Of a stretch of 64,000 bases of DNA, positions 52,362 to 61,092 are shown piece by piece. The notes under the pieces were generated by a model that was not told where the DNA came from, made no database searches, and saw nothing but the letters and a program-made list of their open reading frames with translations. The position numbers were made by a program, and so were the translations under genes. Every line of letters starts with the position of its first letter. Position 1 is the stretch's first letter. The stretch comes from Paenibacillus jilunlii (lineage in GTDB: Bacteria; Bacillota; Bacilli; Paenibacillales; Paenibacillaceae), in contig NZ_FNGM01000013.1 in NCBI RefSeq assembly GCF_900102965.1, positions 62,001 through 126,000 of the forward strand, in the 5' to 3' direction.

Positions 52362-53765
52362 ATGAAAACATGGGAAACTGTACTATCTACGCTGCTCCTT
52401 GCAGGTGCTCTACTCCCTGCCGCAACAACTAACGCAGCGTCGGCCTCAAGCTTAGATGGATATGAACCTCTGCGCAAGCATATGGAAGAGATCGGAGCAA
52501 CAATCACTTGGGATAGCGACGATAAGTCGGCACTGGTCAAGCTGAAGAACGGATTCGCGGGTACGTTCACAGCCGGCGAGAAGGAATATCGCCTAGCGGG
52601 TAAAGCAGGCGAGCTTGAAGCGGAGGTCAAATTAGCTGATGGCAAGATGTACATTCCTTCCAAGCTGCTGCAGGCTATTCTGGCGGAAAATGCAAAGTTC
52701 ACCAATTCCGCCGATATCATCACACCTTATCCGGTAACCGCCCAGGTTGAGACGGCAGCTGTTGAAGATGGCGAGGATGCAGCCGATGACCCGGCCATCT
52801 GGCTCGATTCTGCGAACCCGGCGAACTCCAAAATCATTGCTACAAATAAAGGCGGAGGCGTCCTTGTCTATGATTTGAACGGCCAAGAGCTTCAAAATTA
52901 TAAAGTAGGAAAAATGAATAATATCGATCTTCGTTATGATTTTCAGCTGGGCGGTAAAAAAGTAGATATTGTTGGCGCGACGAACCGTTCTACGAACACG
53001 ATTGATATTTTTGCCATAGATGGGGCAACCGGGAAGTTGACGGACATCGTAGCCGAACCCATTAAAGCGAAGATGGAAGAGGTATACGGATTCAGCCTGT
53101 ATCACAGCTTGAAATCAGATAAATATTACGCATTGGTGCTGGGCAAAGAGGGCGAATTTGAGCAATATGAGCTGACCGATAATGGGAATGGCAAAGTTTC
53201 AGGCAAGCTCGTTCGCGAGTTTAAGCTGGCTACGCAATCAGAAGGTATGGTAGCCGATGATGAGTATGGCATGATGTACATTGCAGAAGAGGACTATGCG
53301 ATATACAAATATAATGCGGAGCCTGACGGAGGCACAAAACCTCTGTCCACTGTCGATATTGCGGACGGACGCCGGCTGCAGGATGATATTGAAGGGTTGA
53401 CTCTCTATTATGGCGCCGGCGGCCATGGTTACTTAATCGCCTCCAGCCAAGGCAATGACAGCTATGCGATATATGACCGTGAAGGCAATAACGCCTACCT
53501 TACCAGCTTCAAAATCGCCGACGGCCCATTGACCGATGGCACCTCGGTAACCGACGGTATCGATGTACTCGGGTTCGGACTGGGCGAACAGTTCCCTTAT
53601 GGCATTTTCATCGCGCAGGATGATTCCAACATCAACAATGGCAAAGAGCTTAACCAAAACTTTAAAGTGGTAGCTTGGGATCAAATTGCAAAAGGTGCAA
53701 AGACTCCGCTTCTGATGGACAACAAGGTTGATCCTCGTGAACTTGTGGACCGCAGTGCAAAGTGA
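52362..53765 (+). CDS. Secreted beta-propeller phytase with copper-amine-oxidase-like N-terminal domain
   Basis: 467 residues; ATG 12 bases after GAGGGG. Signal peptide ends near TNAASA (about 24-28). Residues 30-110 are a Cu_amine_oxidN-like module (EEIGATITWDSDDKSALVKL, GKMYIPSKLLQAIL), common in Paenibacillus secreted proteins and probably wall- or polymer-binding. Residues 120-467 are the six-bladed phytase: AADDPAIWLDSANPANSKI, LRYDFQLGGKKVDIVGATNR, YIAEEDYAIYKY, DIEGLTLYY. The acidic residues binding calcium and phosphate are present. It releases phosphate from phytate outside the cell. Confidence 0.92.
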   Translation: MKTWETVLSTLLLAGALLPAATTNAASASSLDGYEPLRKHMEEIGATITWDSDDKSALVKLKNGFAGTFTAGEKEYRLAGKAGELEAEVKLADGKMYIPSKLLQAILAENAKFTNSADIITPYPVTAQVETAAVEDGEDAADDPAIWLDSANPANSKIIATNKGGGVLVYDLNGQELQNYKVGKMNNIDLRYDFQLGGKKVDIVGATNRSTNTIDIFAIDGATGKLTDIVAEPIKAKMEEVYGFSLYHSLKSDKYYALVLGKEGEFEQYELTDNGNGKVSGKLVREFKLATQSEGMVADDEYGMMYIAEEDYAIYKYNAEPDGGTKPLSTVDIADGRRLQDDIEGLTLYYGAGGHGYLIASSQGNDSYAIYDREGNNAYLTSFKIADGPLTDGTSVTDGIDVLGFGLGEQFPYGIFIAQDDSNINNGKELNQNFKVVAWDQIAKGAKTPLLMDNKVDPRELVDRSAK

Positions 53766-53816
53766 TATTTCTTAGCAGCTGAGCTCCAAGTTTTAAGGCA
53801 AAGAGCATTTTCTCAC

Positions 53817-53860
53817 AAGCAGCCTCCAGCCCCGCATTTCAGGGGTCTTGGGGGCTGCTT
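53817..53860 (+). terminator. Terminator after phytase
   Basis: AAGCAGCCTCCAGCCCC pairs with GGGG-CTTGGGGGCTGCTT (about 16 bp with a small bulge), followed by TGATTTATT. Confidence 0.7.
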
Positions 53861-53999
53861 TGATTTATTAGTAAGGAACCAGCCATAAAGAGCAGCGAGC
53901 ACAGGAAGGCTATTCTGGAATCAGAGGCAAAAATAGTCTATCATATATGCTGATGGACATAGGATTGAAAGCTGATTATAGATCGTACAAGGAGATTAG

Positions 54000-54692
54000 A
54001 TGAATAATTCAATCAATATTCTCGTGGCCGAGGACGACAGTGATATCAGCCGGCTGCTGTGCAGCATTATAAGAAAAAGCGGTTACGTGCCACAGCCTGC
54101 CTTCTCCGGAACGGAGGCACTGCTCTACCTGGAGCAGCGGCAATGGAGCATGGTACTGCTTGATCTGATGCTGCCGGGAATGACGGGCGAGGAGCTGCTG
54201 AGTTGGATCCGCGTGCGGGGTGGTATGCCAGTCATCATCATTTCAGCCAAGGGTGAGCAGCAGACCAAGGTGTCAGCGCTGCGCGGAGGTGCGGATGACT
54301 TCATTACGAAGCCTTTCGACATCGAGGAAGTATCGGCGCGAATCGATTCCCATCTGCGCCGGTATGCGCAGATTGCTCCGTCAGTTGTGCCGGGCGTACT
54401 GCAGCATAAGGGACTGGTGCTCGACCACGATTCCAAAACGGTGATGGCAGAGGGGACGGAGGTTGCACTGACTGTCCGGGAGTACGAGATTGTCGCATTG
54501 CTTCTATCGGCACCGAAAAAGGTATTCACGAAAGCCAATCTATACGAAAGCGTATGGGATGAGCCGTACTACGGAGACGACAATACGGTCAACGTCCATA
54601 TGAGCAATTTGCGGAGCAAGCTGGCGAAGGCTGCGCCCGGCAGCGAATTTATCGAGACGGTATGGGGCATGGGTTACCGGCTGAAGCCTTAA
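54000..54692 (+). CDS. OmpR-family response regulator
   Basis: 230 residues; ATG after AAGGAGATTAG. Receiver: ILVAEDDSD, D55 in MVLLDLMLPGM, K in DFITKPFDI. Winged helix: LTVREYEIVALLLSAPKKVF and FIETVWGMGYRLKP. It heads a regulator-ATPase-permease-kinase cluster of the bacitracin/lantibiotic immunity type. CTTAAG repeats just after its stop are its probable binding sites. Confidence 0.93.
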   Translation: MNNSINILVAEDDSDISRLLCSIIRKSGYVPQPAFSGTEALLYLEQRQWSMVLLDLMLPGMTGEELLSWIRVRGGMPVIIISAKGEQQTKVSALRGGADDFITKPFDIEEVSARIDSHLRRYAQIAPSVVPGVLQHKGLVLDHDSKTVMAEGTEVALTVREYEIVALLLSAPKKVFTKANLYESVWDEPYYGDDNTVNVHMSNLRSKLAKAAPGSEFIETVWGMGYRLKP

Positions 54693-54694
54693 GC

Positions 54695-54750
54695 CTTAAG
54701 ACATTCTTAAGGATTGGCTTTAGCACCTCTTAAGTTTTCGTTTCTATACT
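54695..54750 (+). promoter_or_regulatory. CTTAAG direct-repeat array and promoter of the ABC genes
   Basis: CTTAAG at 54695, 54706 and 54729 plus CTTTAG at 54718 are spaced 11, 12 and 11 bp; another CTTAAG is at 54688. TATACT (54745-54750) is the -10, with the array covering the -35 region and upstream. This fits tandem binding of an OmpR-type activator. Confidence 0.6.
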
Positions 54751-54781
54751 TGGTCTATCACATAAGGAGGCCAAGACTACA

Positions 54782-55705
54782 ATGAGCGAATATGTATTGC
54801 AGACGAATCAATTGTCTAAGAAGTTCAAAGGCAGCGTAGCGCTGGATAAAGTGAATTTATCTATCCGCAAAGGCTCCATATATGGCTTTATCGGGCAGAA
54901 CGGAGCCGGAAAATCGACTTTGATGCGCATCGTTACCGGACTAGCTTTTCCGTCCGGCGGAAGTATCGCGCTGTTCGGCGCGAGCGACGAGCGGGCTTTG
55001 ACCCAGGCCCGTAAGCGGATGGGACTGATTATTGAGAGCCCTTCGCTGTTCCCCCACATGACCGCTGCCGAGAATCTGGAGGTGAACCGGCTCCTCCGGG
55101 GCATCCCCGGCAAAGACTGCGTTGCAAGGATGCTGGAATTGGTCAGACTGCAGGGAACAGGCAGGAAGAAAGTGAAGAATTTCTCGCTTGGCATGAAGCA
55201 GCGGCTGGGTCTGGCCATCGCCATGCTAAGCGATCCGGAATTTCTCATTCTGGATGAGCCGACCAATGGGCTCGATCCGATGAGCGTCATCGAAATGCGC
55301 GAGCTGCTCAAGCAGCTCAACCACGAACGAGGGATTACGATTCTGATCTCCAGCCACATTCTGAGTGAACTGCATTTGCTGGCCAGCCATTACGGCATCA
55401 TTCATAACGGCAGGCTGCTGGAGCAGCTTACTGCCCAGGAATTGAACGATAAATGCCAGCAGTACGTGTATATCAAAGCGGATAATCCGGACAAAGCGGC
55501 AACGGTTATTCAGAACGAGCTGCGCACTAACGATTTCGAAGTGATGCCGGATGGGGCCATCAAGCTGTATGGTCACACGGAACAGCCAGGCAAAGTATCG
55601 ACGGCGCTTTTCTCCGCAGGCCTGGAAATCGAGCAGTTCATGCCGATGGGCGAAGACCTGGAGAGCTATTTCATGAAGCGGATCGGGGGTGCCGGACATG
55701 TATAA
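54782..55705 (+). CDS. ABC transporter ATP-binding protein (BcrA/LanF-like)
   Basis: 307 residues; ATG after AAGGAGG. Walker A GQNGAGKST, signature FSLGMKQRLGLAIAMLSDP, Walker B FLILDEPTNGLDP, switch SSHILSELHLLAS, plus the usual C-terminal extension. It resembles the island 2 ATPase at 16714 but is more GC-rich. Exports or expels a peptide with the next gene. Confidence 0.92.
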   Translation: MSEYVLQTNQLSKKFKGSVALDKVNLSIRKGSIYGFIGQNGAGKSTLMRIVTGLAFPSGGSIALFGASDERALTQARKRMGLIIESPSLFPHMTAAENLEVNRLLRGIPGKDCVARMLELVRLQGTGRKKVKNFSLGMKQRLGLAIAMLSDPEFLILDEPTNGLDPMSVIEMRELLKQLNHERGITILISSHILSELHLLASHYGIIHNGRLLEQLTAQELNDKCQQYVYIKADNPDKAATVIQNELRTNDFEVMPDGAIKLYGHTEQPGKVSTALFSAGLEIEQFMPMGEDLESYFMKRIGGAGHV

Positions 55706-56459
55706 TTTGATCAGATCCGAGCTATTTAAGCTGCGTAAGGACAGATCGTTTCGCGTGCTGCTGCTAATCTCTGCCATTCTTTCACTGGTCTATCCACTGC
55801 TCTACTACTTTGACCATAAGTCGAGTGGAGAGCCGCAGTTCACAGGAGCCGAATTTCTGCTTAAATTTATGGCAAGCAATGGCTATGTGATCAAATTCGG
55901 CGTAGCAGCGCTGGCCGGATTCTTCATTGCGAGTGAATATGCGACGGGTGTCATGAAGACGATCGCATCGTCGGGCAACGATAGAGGGCGGCTGTTCACC
56001 GCCAAGCTGATCGGATTCTCGGTCGGAGCCATGGCTGTTTCTCTGGTATTCCCGATCGTAAGCACGACCGAAGTTTCCCTGCTTTCAGGTTTCGGCCATC
56101 TGCCGGAAGGGGTAGACGCGTTCTTCATACCGCGGGTTCTCGGACTAACACTGCTGTACACTGCAGGCTACGCGGCGATCGGGGCGTTGTTCACTGCCGT
56201 GTTCACCGAAAGCGGCAAGACAATCGGCTTCTCGATGATTTTCTTCCTGATGATTGATACGATTTTGGGGGGCTTGGGTGAGTACATCCCTTTCTTTACT
56301 ACGGTGTATGATTATTCTATCTTCAAGCTGATGAACGATATCGGCAAGCCCAGCATCGACAGCGGTGATCTGCCAGCGCTTCTGCTTGTGCCATTGCTGA
56401 CGATTGTCGCAGCCGGGCTGCTCGGTATTCTCGTGTTCCGCAGAAAGGAAATAAAATAA
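55698..56459 (+). CDS. ABC-2-type permease (lantibiotic immunity-like)
   Basis: 253 residues from an ATG at 55698 after GGGGGTG, overlapping the ATPase end by 8 bp. Start MYNLIRSELFKLRKDRSFRV is typical of LanE/LanG-like permeases. Six hydrophobic segments follow, including VLLLISAILSLVYPLLYYF and LLVPLLTIVAAGLLGILVF; SEYATGVMKTIASSGNDRG is the conserved cytoplasmic loop. Confidence 0.88.
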   Translation: MYNLIRSELFKLRKDRSFRVLLLISAILSLVYPLLYYFDHKSSGEPQFTGAEFLLKFMASNGYVIKFGVAALAGFFIASEYATGVMKTIASSGNDRGRLFTAKLIGFSVGAMAVSLVFPIVSTTEVSLLSGFGHLPEGVDAFFIPRVLGLTLLYTAGYAAIGALFTAVFTESGKTIGFSMIFFLMIDTILGGLGEYIPFFTTVYDYSIFKLMNDIGKPSIDSGDLPALLLVPLLTIVAAGLLGILVFRRKEIK

Positions 56460-56481
56460 AGGTGAGAAGGGCGGGAGCGTC

Positions 56482-57378
56482 TTGCTGATCATAACGCTCA
56501 TATCGGTTACGTTGGCGGCTCTCCTGCTTGCCCATCTGCTGCTGCTGAGGCGGGAGCTGGGGCGGATGACAGCGCAACTGCGCCGCTATAATAAGGGGAC
56601 AACCGGTAAAAAAATAGACGTGTCTCTATTCGACCAGAGGCTCGAAGCGCTTGCGGGTGAAATTAATCGCCAGTCCAATCTCGTAGTCGGCGCAGAGGCC
56701 CGCAGAAGACGAACTGAAAATGAGCTGCGGCAGGCGATTGCGAACATTTCCCATGATATCCGTACTCCGCTGACCTCCATATTCGGCTATATTCAACTGC
56801 TGGAGGCAGAACCTATTACGCCCGAGGAGAAGCACGAATACCTTACAATCGTTAAAAACCGCACGAAACGGCTGCAAGCACTATTGAACGATTTCTTCGA
56901 GCTGTCCTTAATCGAATCTTCGGATTATCAGCTTAAGACTGAGCGGATCGGAATGACTGTCCTCCTGTCAGATATTCTGGTCGGTTTCTACGACCGGTTC
57001 AACGAACGGAACATTACGCCGGACATCCGGCTGCCGAAGGAATCGGTGGCTGTATATGCCGACGAATCAGCCGTGCGGAGGGTCGTTGAGAATCTGCTTA
57101 TCAATACTGTCAAACATGCGGCCGGTCATGTGGAAATCTGCTTCGAGCAACGGGAGAAGACAGCCGAATTGAGGATCGTGAACGAAGCGAAGGAATTAAC
57201 CGACATCGATGTGAGGATGTTATTCGACCGCTTCTATACGGTCGACCGCACCCGGTCCGCCCAAGGATCGGGACTTGGTCTTTCCATCGCCAAAAGTCTC
57301 ATGGACAAGATGAACGGCACGCTGACAGCGGAGCTCCACGGAGGCAGCTTAACAATGACCTGCCGTTGGAAGCTGTGA
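56482..57378 (+). CDS. Sensor histidine kinase of the ABC cluster
   Basis: 298 residues from a TTG after GGGCGGGAGCG. A single N-terminal helix (about 1-22) and no outer sensor; phospho-acceptor NISHDIRTPLTS (H91), N-box VVENLLINTVKHA, G-box SAQGSGLGLSIAKSL. Like the island 2 kinase it is nearly sensor-less, so the signal may come from the transporter. Confidence 0.9.
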   Translation: MLIITLISVTLAALLLAHLLLLRRELGRMTAQLRRYNKGTTGKKIDVSLFDQRLEALAGEINRQSNLVVGAEARRRRTENELRQAIANISHDIRTPLTSIFGYIQLLEAEPITPEEKHEYLTIVKNRTKRLQALLNDFFELSLIESSDYQLKTERIGMTVLLSDILVGFYDRFNERNITPDIRLPKESVAVYADESAVRRVVENLLINTVKHAAGHVEICFEQREKTAELRIVNEAKELTDIDVRMLFDRFYTVDRTRSAQGSGLGLSIAKSLMDKMNGTLTAELHGGSLTMTCRWKL

Positions 57379-57447
57379 GGCGCAATACCAGCACAAGCCC
57401 CGCTTTTGTATCATCCGATTTATAAAATGTACATTTTTGCTTTCAAT

Positions 57448-57470
57448 GATATTAACAATATGTTATTATC
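57448..57470. promoter_or_regulatory. Imperfect palindrome before pnuC
   Basis: GATATTAACA-ATA-TGTTATTATC is a 23-bp inverted repeat with one mismatch, about 65 bp before the pnuC start. A niacin-responsive repressor would be a reasonable binder, but the site does not match one I can name with certainty. Confidence 0.45.
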
Positions 57471-57534
57471 AAGTTAGAAGTAAGATATGACTATTTTATA
57501 ATGCACAAATCGGATGAAAGCAGAGGGGATACAA

Positions 57535-58212
57535 GTGAATAAATCGTGGGGCGGTTGGAACCTGTTTGAGTTGGCGTGGCTGGTGTTATTTACCGCAATT
57601 GCTGTGGGGTTCACGGTGATTTCTAAGGATTCTTTATTCGGATTTACGGTCTTTATCACCGGGGTGCTGTGCGTGGTGCTCGCGGCGAAAGGGAACCTGA
57701 TGAGTTATGTGTTTGGCATGTACAATACTGTTGGTTATGCATACTTGGCTTACGTCAACGGTTTGTTTGGCGAGGTTATGCTCAATCTGCTTTTCTTTGT
57801 TCCTATGAATGTCGTCGGCTTCTACATGTGGAGGAATAACAGCAATAACGGCAAGCTGTCCATGCGTCAGCTGGAGCTTAAGGGTCTGCTTCTTGTGGGG
57901 GCGGTTTGCATAGCAGGCTGCCTGCTGCTGGGATTGGGATTATCGTTCATACCGGGGCAGAACTCGCCGTATATTGATGCCATTACAACGGTGTTATCCG
58001 TAGTGGCTACACTTCTGATGGTTCGGAGATTCAAGGAACAATGGCTGGTCTATATAGTCCTCAATATGTTCACGGTACTGCTGTGGGTGATTCGAATGCT
58101 GGAGGGGAGCGGGGAAGGCCTGCTGATGATTGTTATGTGGAGTGCGTATCTGGTTAACGCTGTATACGGCTACTACAATTGGAACAAGGGAGCCAGGGAG
58201 GTGGCCGCATGA
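57535..58212 (+). CDS. pnuC: Nicotinamide riboside transporter PnuC
   Basis: 225 residues from a GTG after AGAGGGGATACAA; the ATG at 57514 lacks a binding site. Seven hydrophobic segments and the family residues GNLMSYVFGMYNTVGYAYLA, NLLFFVPMNVVGFYMWRNN and QWLVYIVLNMFTVLLWV are present. It takes up nicotinamide riboside by facilitated diffusion, trapped by the NadR kinase encoded next (4-bp overlap). Confidence 0.92.
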   Translation: MNKSWGGWNLFELAWLVLFTAIAVGFTVISKDSLFGFTVFITGVLCVVLAAKGNLMSYVFGMYNTVGYAYLAYVNGLFGEVMLNLLFFVPMNVVGFYMWRNNSNNGKLSMRQLELKGLLLVGAVCIAGCLLLGLGLSFIPGQNSPYIDAITTVLSVVATLLMVRRFKEQWLVYIVLNMFTVLLWVIRMLEGSGEGLLMIVMWSAYLVNAVYGYYNWNKGAREVAA

Positions 58213-59219
58213 AGACACTTGGCTTAACACTTGGGAAGTTCGCCCCGCTGCATAAAGGGCATCAGTTCATGATCGAGACAGCGCTGCAGGAGGTCGATGA
58301 ACTGATTGTGGTGATCTATGAGACGACGGTGACAACGATCCCGCTGCATATCCGGGCGAACTGGATTCGCAGGCTCTACCCGGCGGTCCGGGTGATCGAA
58401 GCCTGGGATGGTCCGGACGGGTATTCGGACGACCGGGAGCATGAGATAAGGGAAGAGCAATATATTCTGGGGCTGCTGAACGGTGAGCAAGTGACGCATT
58501 TCTACTCCAGCGAATTTTACGGAGAACATATGAGTGTCGCTCTGGGCGCAGTGGACCGGCGGGTGGATGAAGCCCGGAGGCGGGTGCCGGTTTCAGCCAC
58601 CATGGTCCGTTCCGATCCTTACAAGTACCGGGCATATGTGAGCGATATCGTATATCGGGACTTAATTACAAAAGTGGTTTTTGTGGGAGCGATGTCGACA
58701 GGCAAATCCACGATCACCGAAGCGCTGGCACAGCGGTATCGCACAACCTATGCGGGCGAATACGGGCGCGATTATTGGACGGAGCATCAGGTGGACCGCA
58801 GAATCGGCCTCAAGGCGTTCGATGAAATCGCTATAGGCCATATTGAGCGCGAGGAGCAGGCTTTACAGCAAGCGGATAAATACCTTTTTGTTGATACCAA
58901 TGCGATCACCACTTATATGTTTGCCCTGGATTACCACGGCCGGGCGCCTGAACACTTAACCCGGATTGCCTTGGAAAATGCGCAGCGGTATGACCTTTTT
59001 TTCCTGTGCGATGATGATATTCCTTACGAGGATACATGGGACCGCAGCGGGAATCAGAAACGGCATATATTCCATAAGCAAATCATTGCAGACTTGAAGG
59101 AGCGGCGGATTCCCTATATTACGCTCCGGGGGAGCCTGGAGGAACGGATGTGCAAGGTAGATGAAGTGTTGGCAAAATTTAAGCCCTACTCTAACTATTT
59201 TGGCGAGCCCGGTAATTAA
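58209..59219 (+). CDS. nadR: NadR-like NMN adenylyltransferase / ribosylnicotinamide kinase
   Basis: 336 residues from an ATG after GGGAGGTG, overlapping the pnuC stop. The N-terminal nucleotidyltransferase has TLGKFAPLHKGHQF (HxGH-type signature). The C-terminal kinase starts near 158 with VVFVGAMSTGKSTITEAL and has FLCDDDIPYEDTWDRSG. It lacks the helix-turn-helix repressor domain of enterobacterial NadR, so it is purely an enzyme here. Together with PnuC it salvages nicotinamide riboside to NAD. Confidence 0.92.
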   Translation: MKTLGLTLGKFAPLHKGHQFMIETALQEVDELIVVIYETTVTTIPLHIRANWIRRLYPAVRVIEAWDGPDGYSDDREHEIREEQYILGLLNGEQVTHFYSSEFYGEHMSVALGAVDRRVDEARRRVPVSATMVRSDPYKYRAYVSDIVYRDLITKVVFVGAMSTGKSTITEALAQRYRTTYAGEYGRDYWTEHQVDRRIGLKAFDEIAIGHIEREEQALQQADKYLFVDTNAITTYMFALDYHGRAPEHLTRIALENAQRYDLFFLCDDDIPYEDTWDRSGNQKRHIFHKQIIADLKERRIPYITLRGSLEERMCKVDEVLAKFKPYSNYFGEPGN

Positions 59220-59329
59220 TGTTATTGACAAAAAGTCCGGCTGTGATTAATATTGAAAAATATTTACACGAAGTTGACATCAAAAAACTAAAAAGCTAAA
59301 AGCTATGATTGCTATGGATCACACTATAG

Positions 59330-59514
59330 CAGGAGCAGCTTCTGGAGAGACCGTGGGGATTCCCCGGCGCCGAAGGGTTCATAATCTCAGGCAAAAGGAC
59401 AGAAGAGTACTGGATAATTCATTTGTTGTTCTGATCACCGTCAGAATCACTTATGTATTTTATTTATTATTCTTATGACCCTGAGAGATTGGAGCCCATC
59501 CAGTCTCTTTTTTT
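59330..59514 (+). promoter_or_regulatory. Glycine riboswitch with terminator
   Basis: The aptamer core is clear: CTGGAGAGACC (59342-59352), GCCGAAGGG (59369-59377) and TCTCAGGCAAAAGGACAGA (59385-59403). Only one full aptamer is seen; a TTCTGA/TCAGAA hairpin (59428-59447) follows. The expression platform is AGAGATTGGA pairing with TCCAGTCTCT (59484-59508), then seven T. Because the downstream gene is a permease of CycA type, glycine may switch uptake or export on or off. Confidence 0.9.
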
Positions 59515-59581
59515 ATTGTCAGCATTTCTTGTTCATCTTTTCACATGAAAAAATTATTTAGATTTAGAGGGGGCGTTTCAT

Positions 59582-60964
59582 TTGGCAACACAAGAACTAA
59601 AGAGGGACTTAGAGAATCGGCATGTTCAGCTCATAGCCATTGGCGGGACCATCGGTACCGGATTGTTTTTAGGGTCGGGTAAAGCGATACAGCTGGCAGG
59701 ACCATCCATCATTTTTGCTTATCTAATCGTGGGGATTGCTGTTTTTTTTGTGATGAGGGCTTTGGGTGAACTTCTGTTATCTAAAGCGGGTTATCAATCG
59801 TTTACAGACATTGCCGAAGACTATCTTGGACCACGGGCGGCGTTTGTAACCGGATGGACCTATTGGTTCTGTTGGATCATGACGGCTATGGCTGACATTA
59901 TCGCTGTTGGGGTGTATGTCCAGTATTGGTTTGATATCCCGCAATGGGTCCCTGCCGTCATCTGTTTAGTCATTCTATTAGGGCTCAACTTATTAACGGT
60001 AAAAAATTTTGGCGAATTGGAATTTTGGTTTGCCTTAATCAAGGTAGTGACTATTCTCGCATTGATTGCCATCGGGGCCATTTTGCTGGTGATTGGATTC
60101 AAAACAGATGCCGGAACAGTGACTCTCAGTAATATTTGGACACATGGGGGAGTATTCCCGAACGGAATTTCAGGCTTCCTGCTTTCCTTTCAAATGGTTG
60201 TGTTTGCCTTTGTCGGTGTGGAATTGGTGGGGGTATCGGCAGCGGAAACCGCAAGTCCGGAAAAAAGCATTCCGTCGGCGATTAATAAAATCCCTTTAAG
60301 AATTCTGTTTTTCTACGTGGGTGCGATTATCGCCCTATTATCCATCAACGCATGGACGGAGCTGAATCCGGCAGAAAGCCCTTTTGTAAAAACATTCAGT
60401 TTAGTGGGGATTCCCATTGCCGCAGGCATTATTAACTTTGTCGTCTTAACTTCAGCCGCGTCTGCCTGCAACAGCGGGATGTTCTCCACAAGCCGGATTC
60501 TATATAATTTGAGCAGAAATGAGCAGGCTCCCTCCCATTTTGCCAAGCTGAATAAAAACCATGTGCCAAGCAACGCTTTGCTCATATCTACGCTTGTCTT
60601 ATCCGTTGGAGCTCTTTTGAGCAAGCTGATTCCGGAAACTGCCTTTGGAATCGTGACAACCATTAGTGCCATCTGTTTCATCTGGGTCTGGGGTGTCATT
60701 CTAATCTGTCATTTGCGGTATAAGAAAACCAAGCCGGAATTACAGGCCAGATCAAAATTCAAAGCCCCGCTGACACCCTTTATTAATTATGTTGTCCTTG
60801 CGTTGTTTGCTGCCATCCTCATTATCATGCTGTTTGCTGAAGAAACGCGTCCGGCCTTATTGCTGACGCCGCTATGGTTTATTCTATTGTTTGTTTTGTA
60901 TTCGGTGAATAGAAGAAAGAGGGGAAAAACAAATATCCAAGGTTTTGAACCTATGAAAGGATAG
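59582..60964 (+). CDS. CycA-like amino-acid permease (glycine/alanine/D-serine)
   Basis: 460 residues from a TTG after GAGGGGG. Twelve helices; AAT-family start LIAIGGTIGTGLFLGSGKAI, then YWFCWIMTAMADIIAVGVYV and VELVGVSAAETASPEKSIP. These match CycA, the D-serine/D-alanine/glycine:proton symporter. The upstream glycine riboswitch supports glycine as substrate. Confidence 0.9.
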   Translation: MATQELKRDLENRHVQLIAIGGTIGTGLFLGSGKAIQLAGPSIIFAYLIVGIAVFFVMRALGELLLSKAGYQSFTDIAEDYLGPRAAFVTGWTYWFCWIMTAMADIIAVGVYVQYWFDIPQWVPAVICLVILLGLNLLTVKNFGELEFWFALIKVVTILALIAIGAILLVIGFKTDAGTVTLSNIWTHGGVFPNGISGFLLSFQMVVFAFVGVELVGVSAAETASPEKSIPSAINKIPLRILFFYVGAIIALLSINAWTELNPAESPFVKTFSLVGIPIAAGIINFVVLTSAASACNSGMFSTSRILYNLSRNEQAPSHFAKLNKNHVPSNALLISTLVLSVGALLSKLIPETAFGIVTTISAICFIWVWGVILICHLRYKKTKPELQARSKFKAPLTPFINYVVLALFAAILIIMLFAEETRPALLLTPLWFILLFVLYSVNRRKRGKTNIQGFEPMKG

Positions 60965-60991
60965 CCGAAGACCCCTTTACAGGGGCTTCGG
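60965..60991 (+). terminator. Hairpin after the permease
   Basis: CCGAAG(A)CCCCT pairs with AGGGGCTTCGG (11 bp, one bulged A). No T-run. Confidence 0.55.
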
Positions 60992-61092
60992 GTTAACCCA
61001 TGCTGTAGGCTGCCATCATTTACCACAAAACCATTTTGCTTCTGCTTCGTCCAACTGTATAGGTACAAATCTATACAAAAGGTGATGAACAT

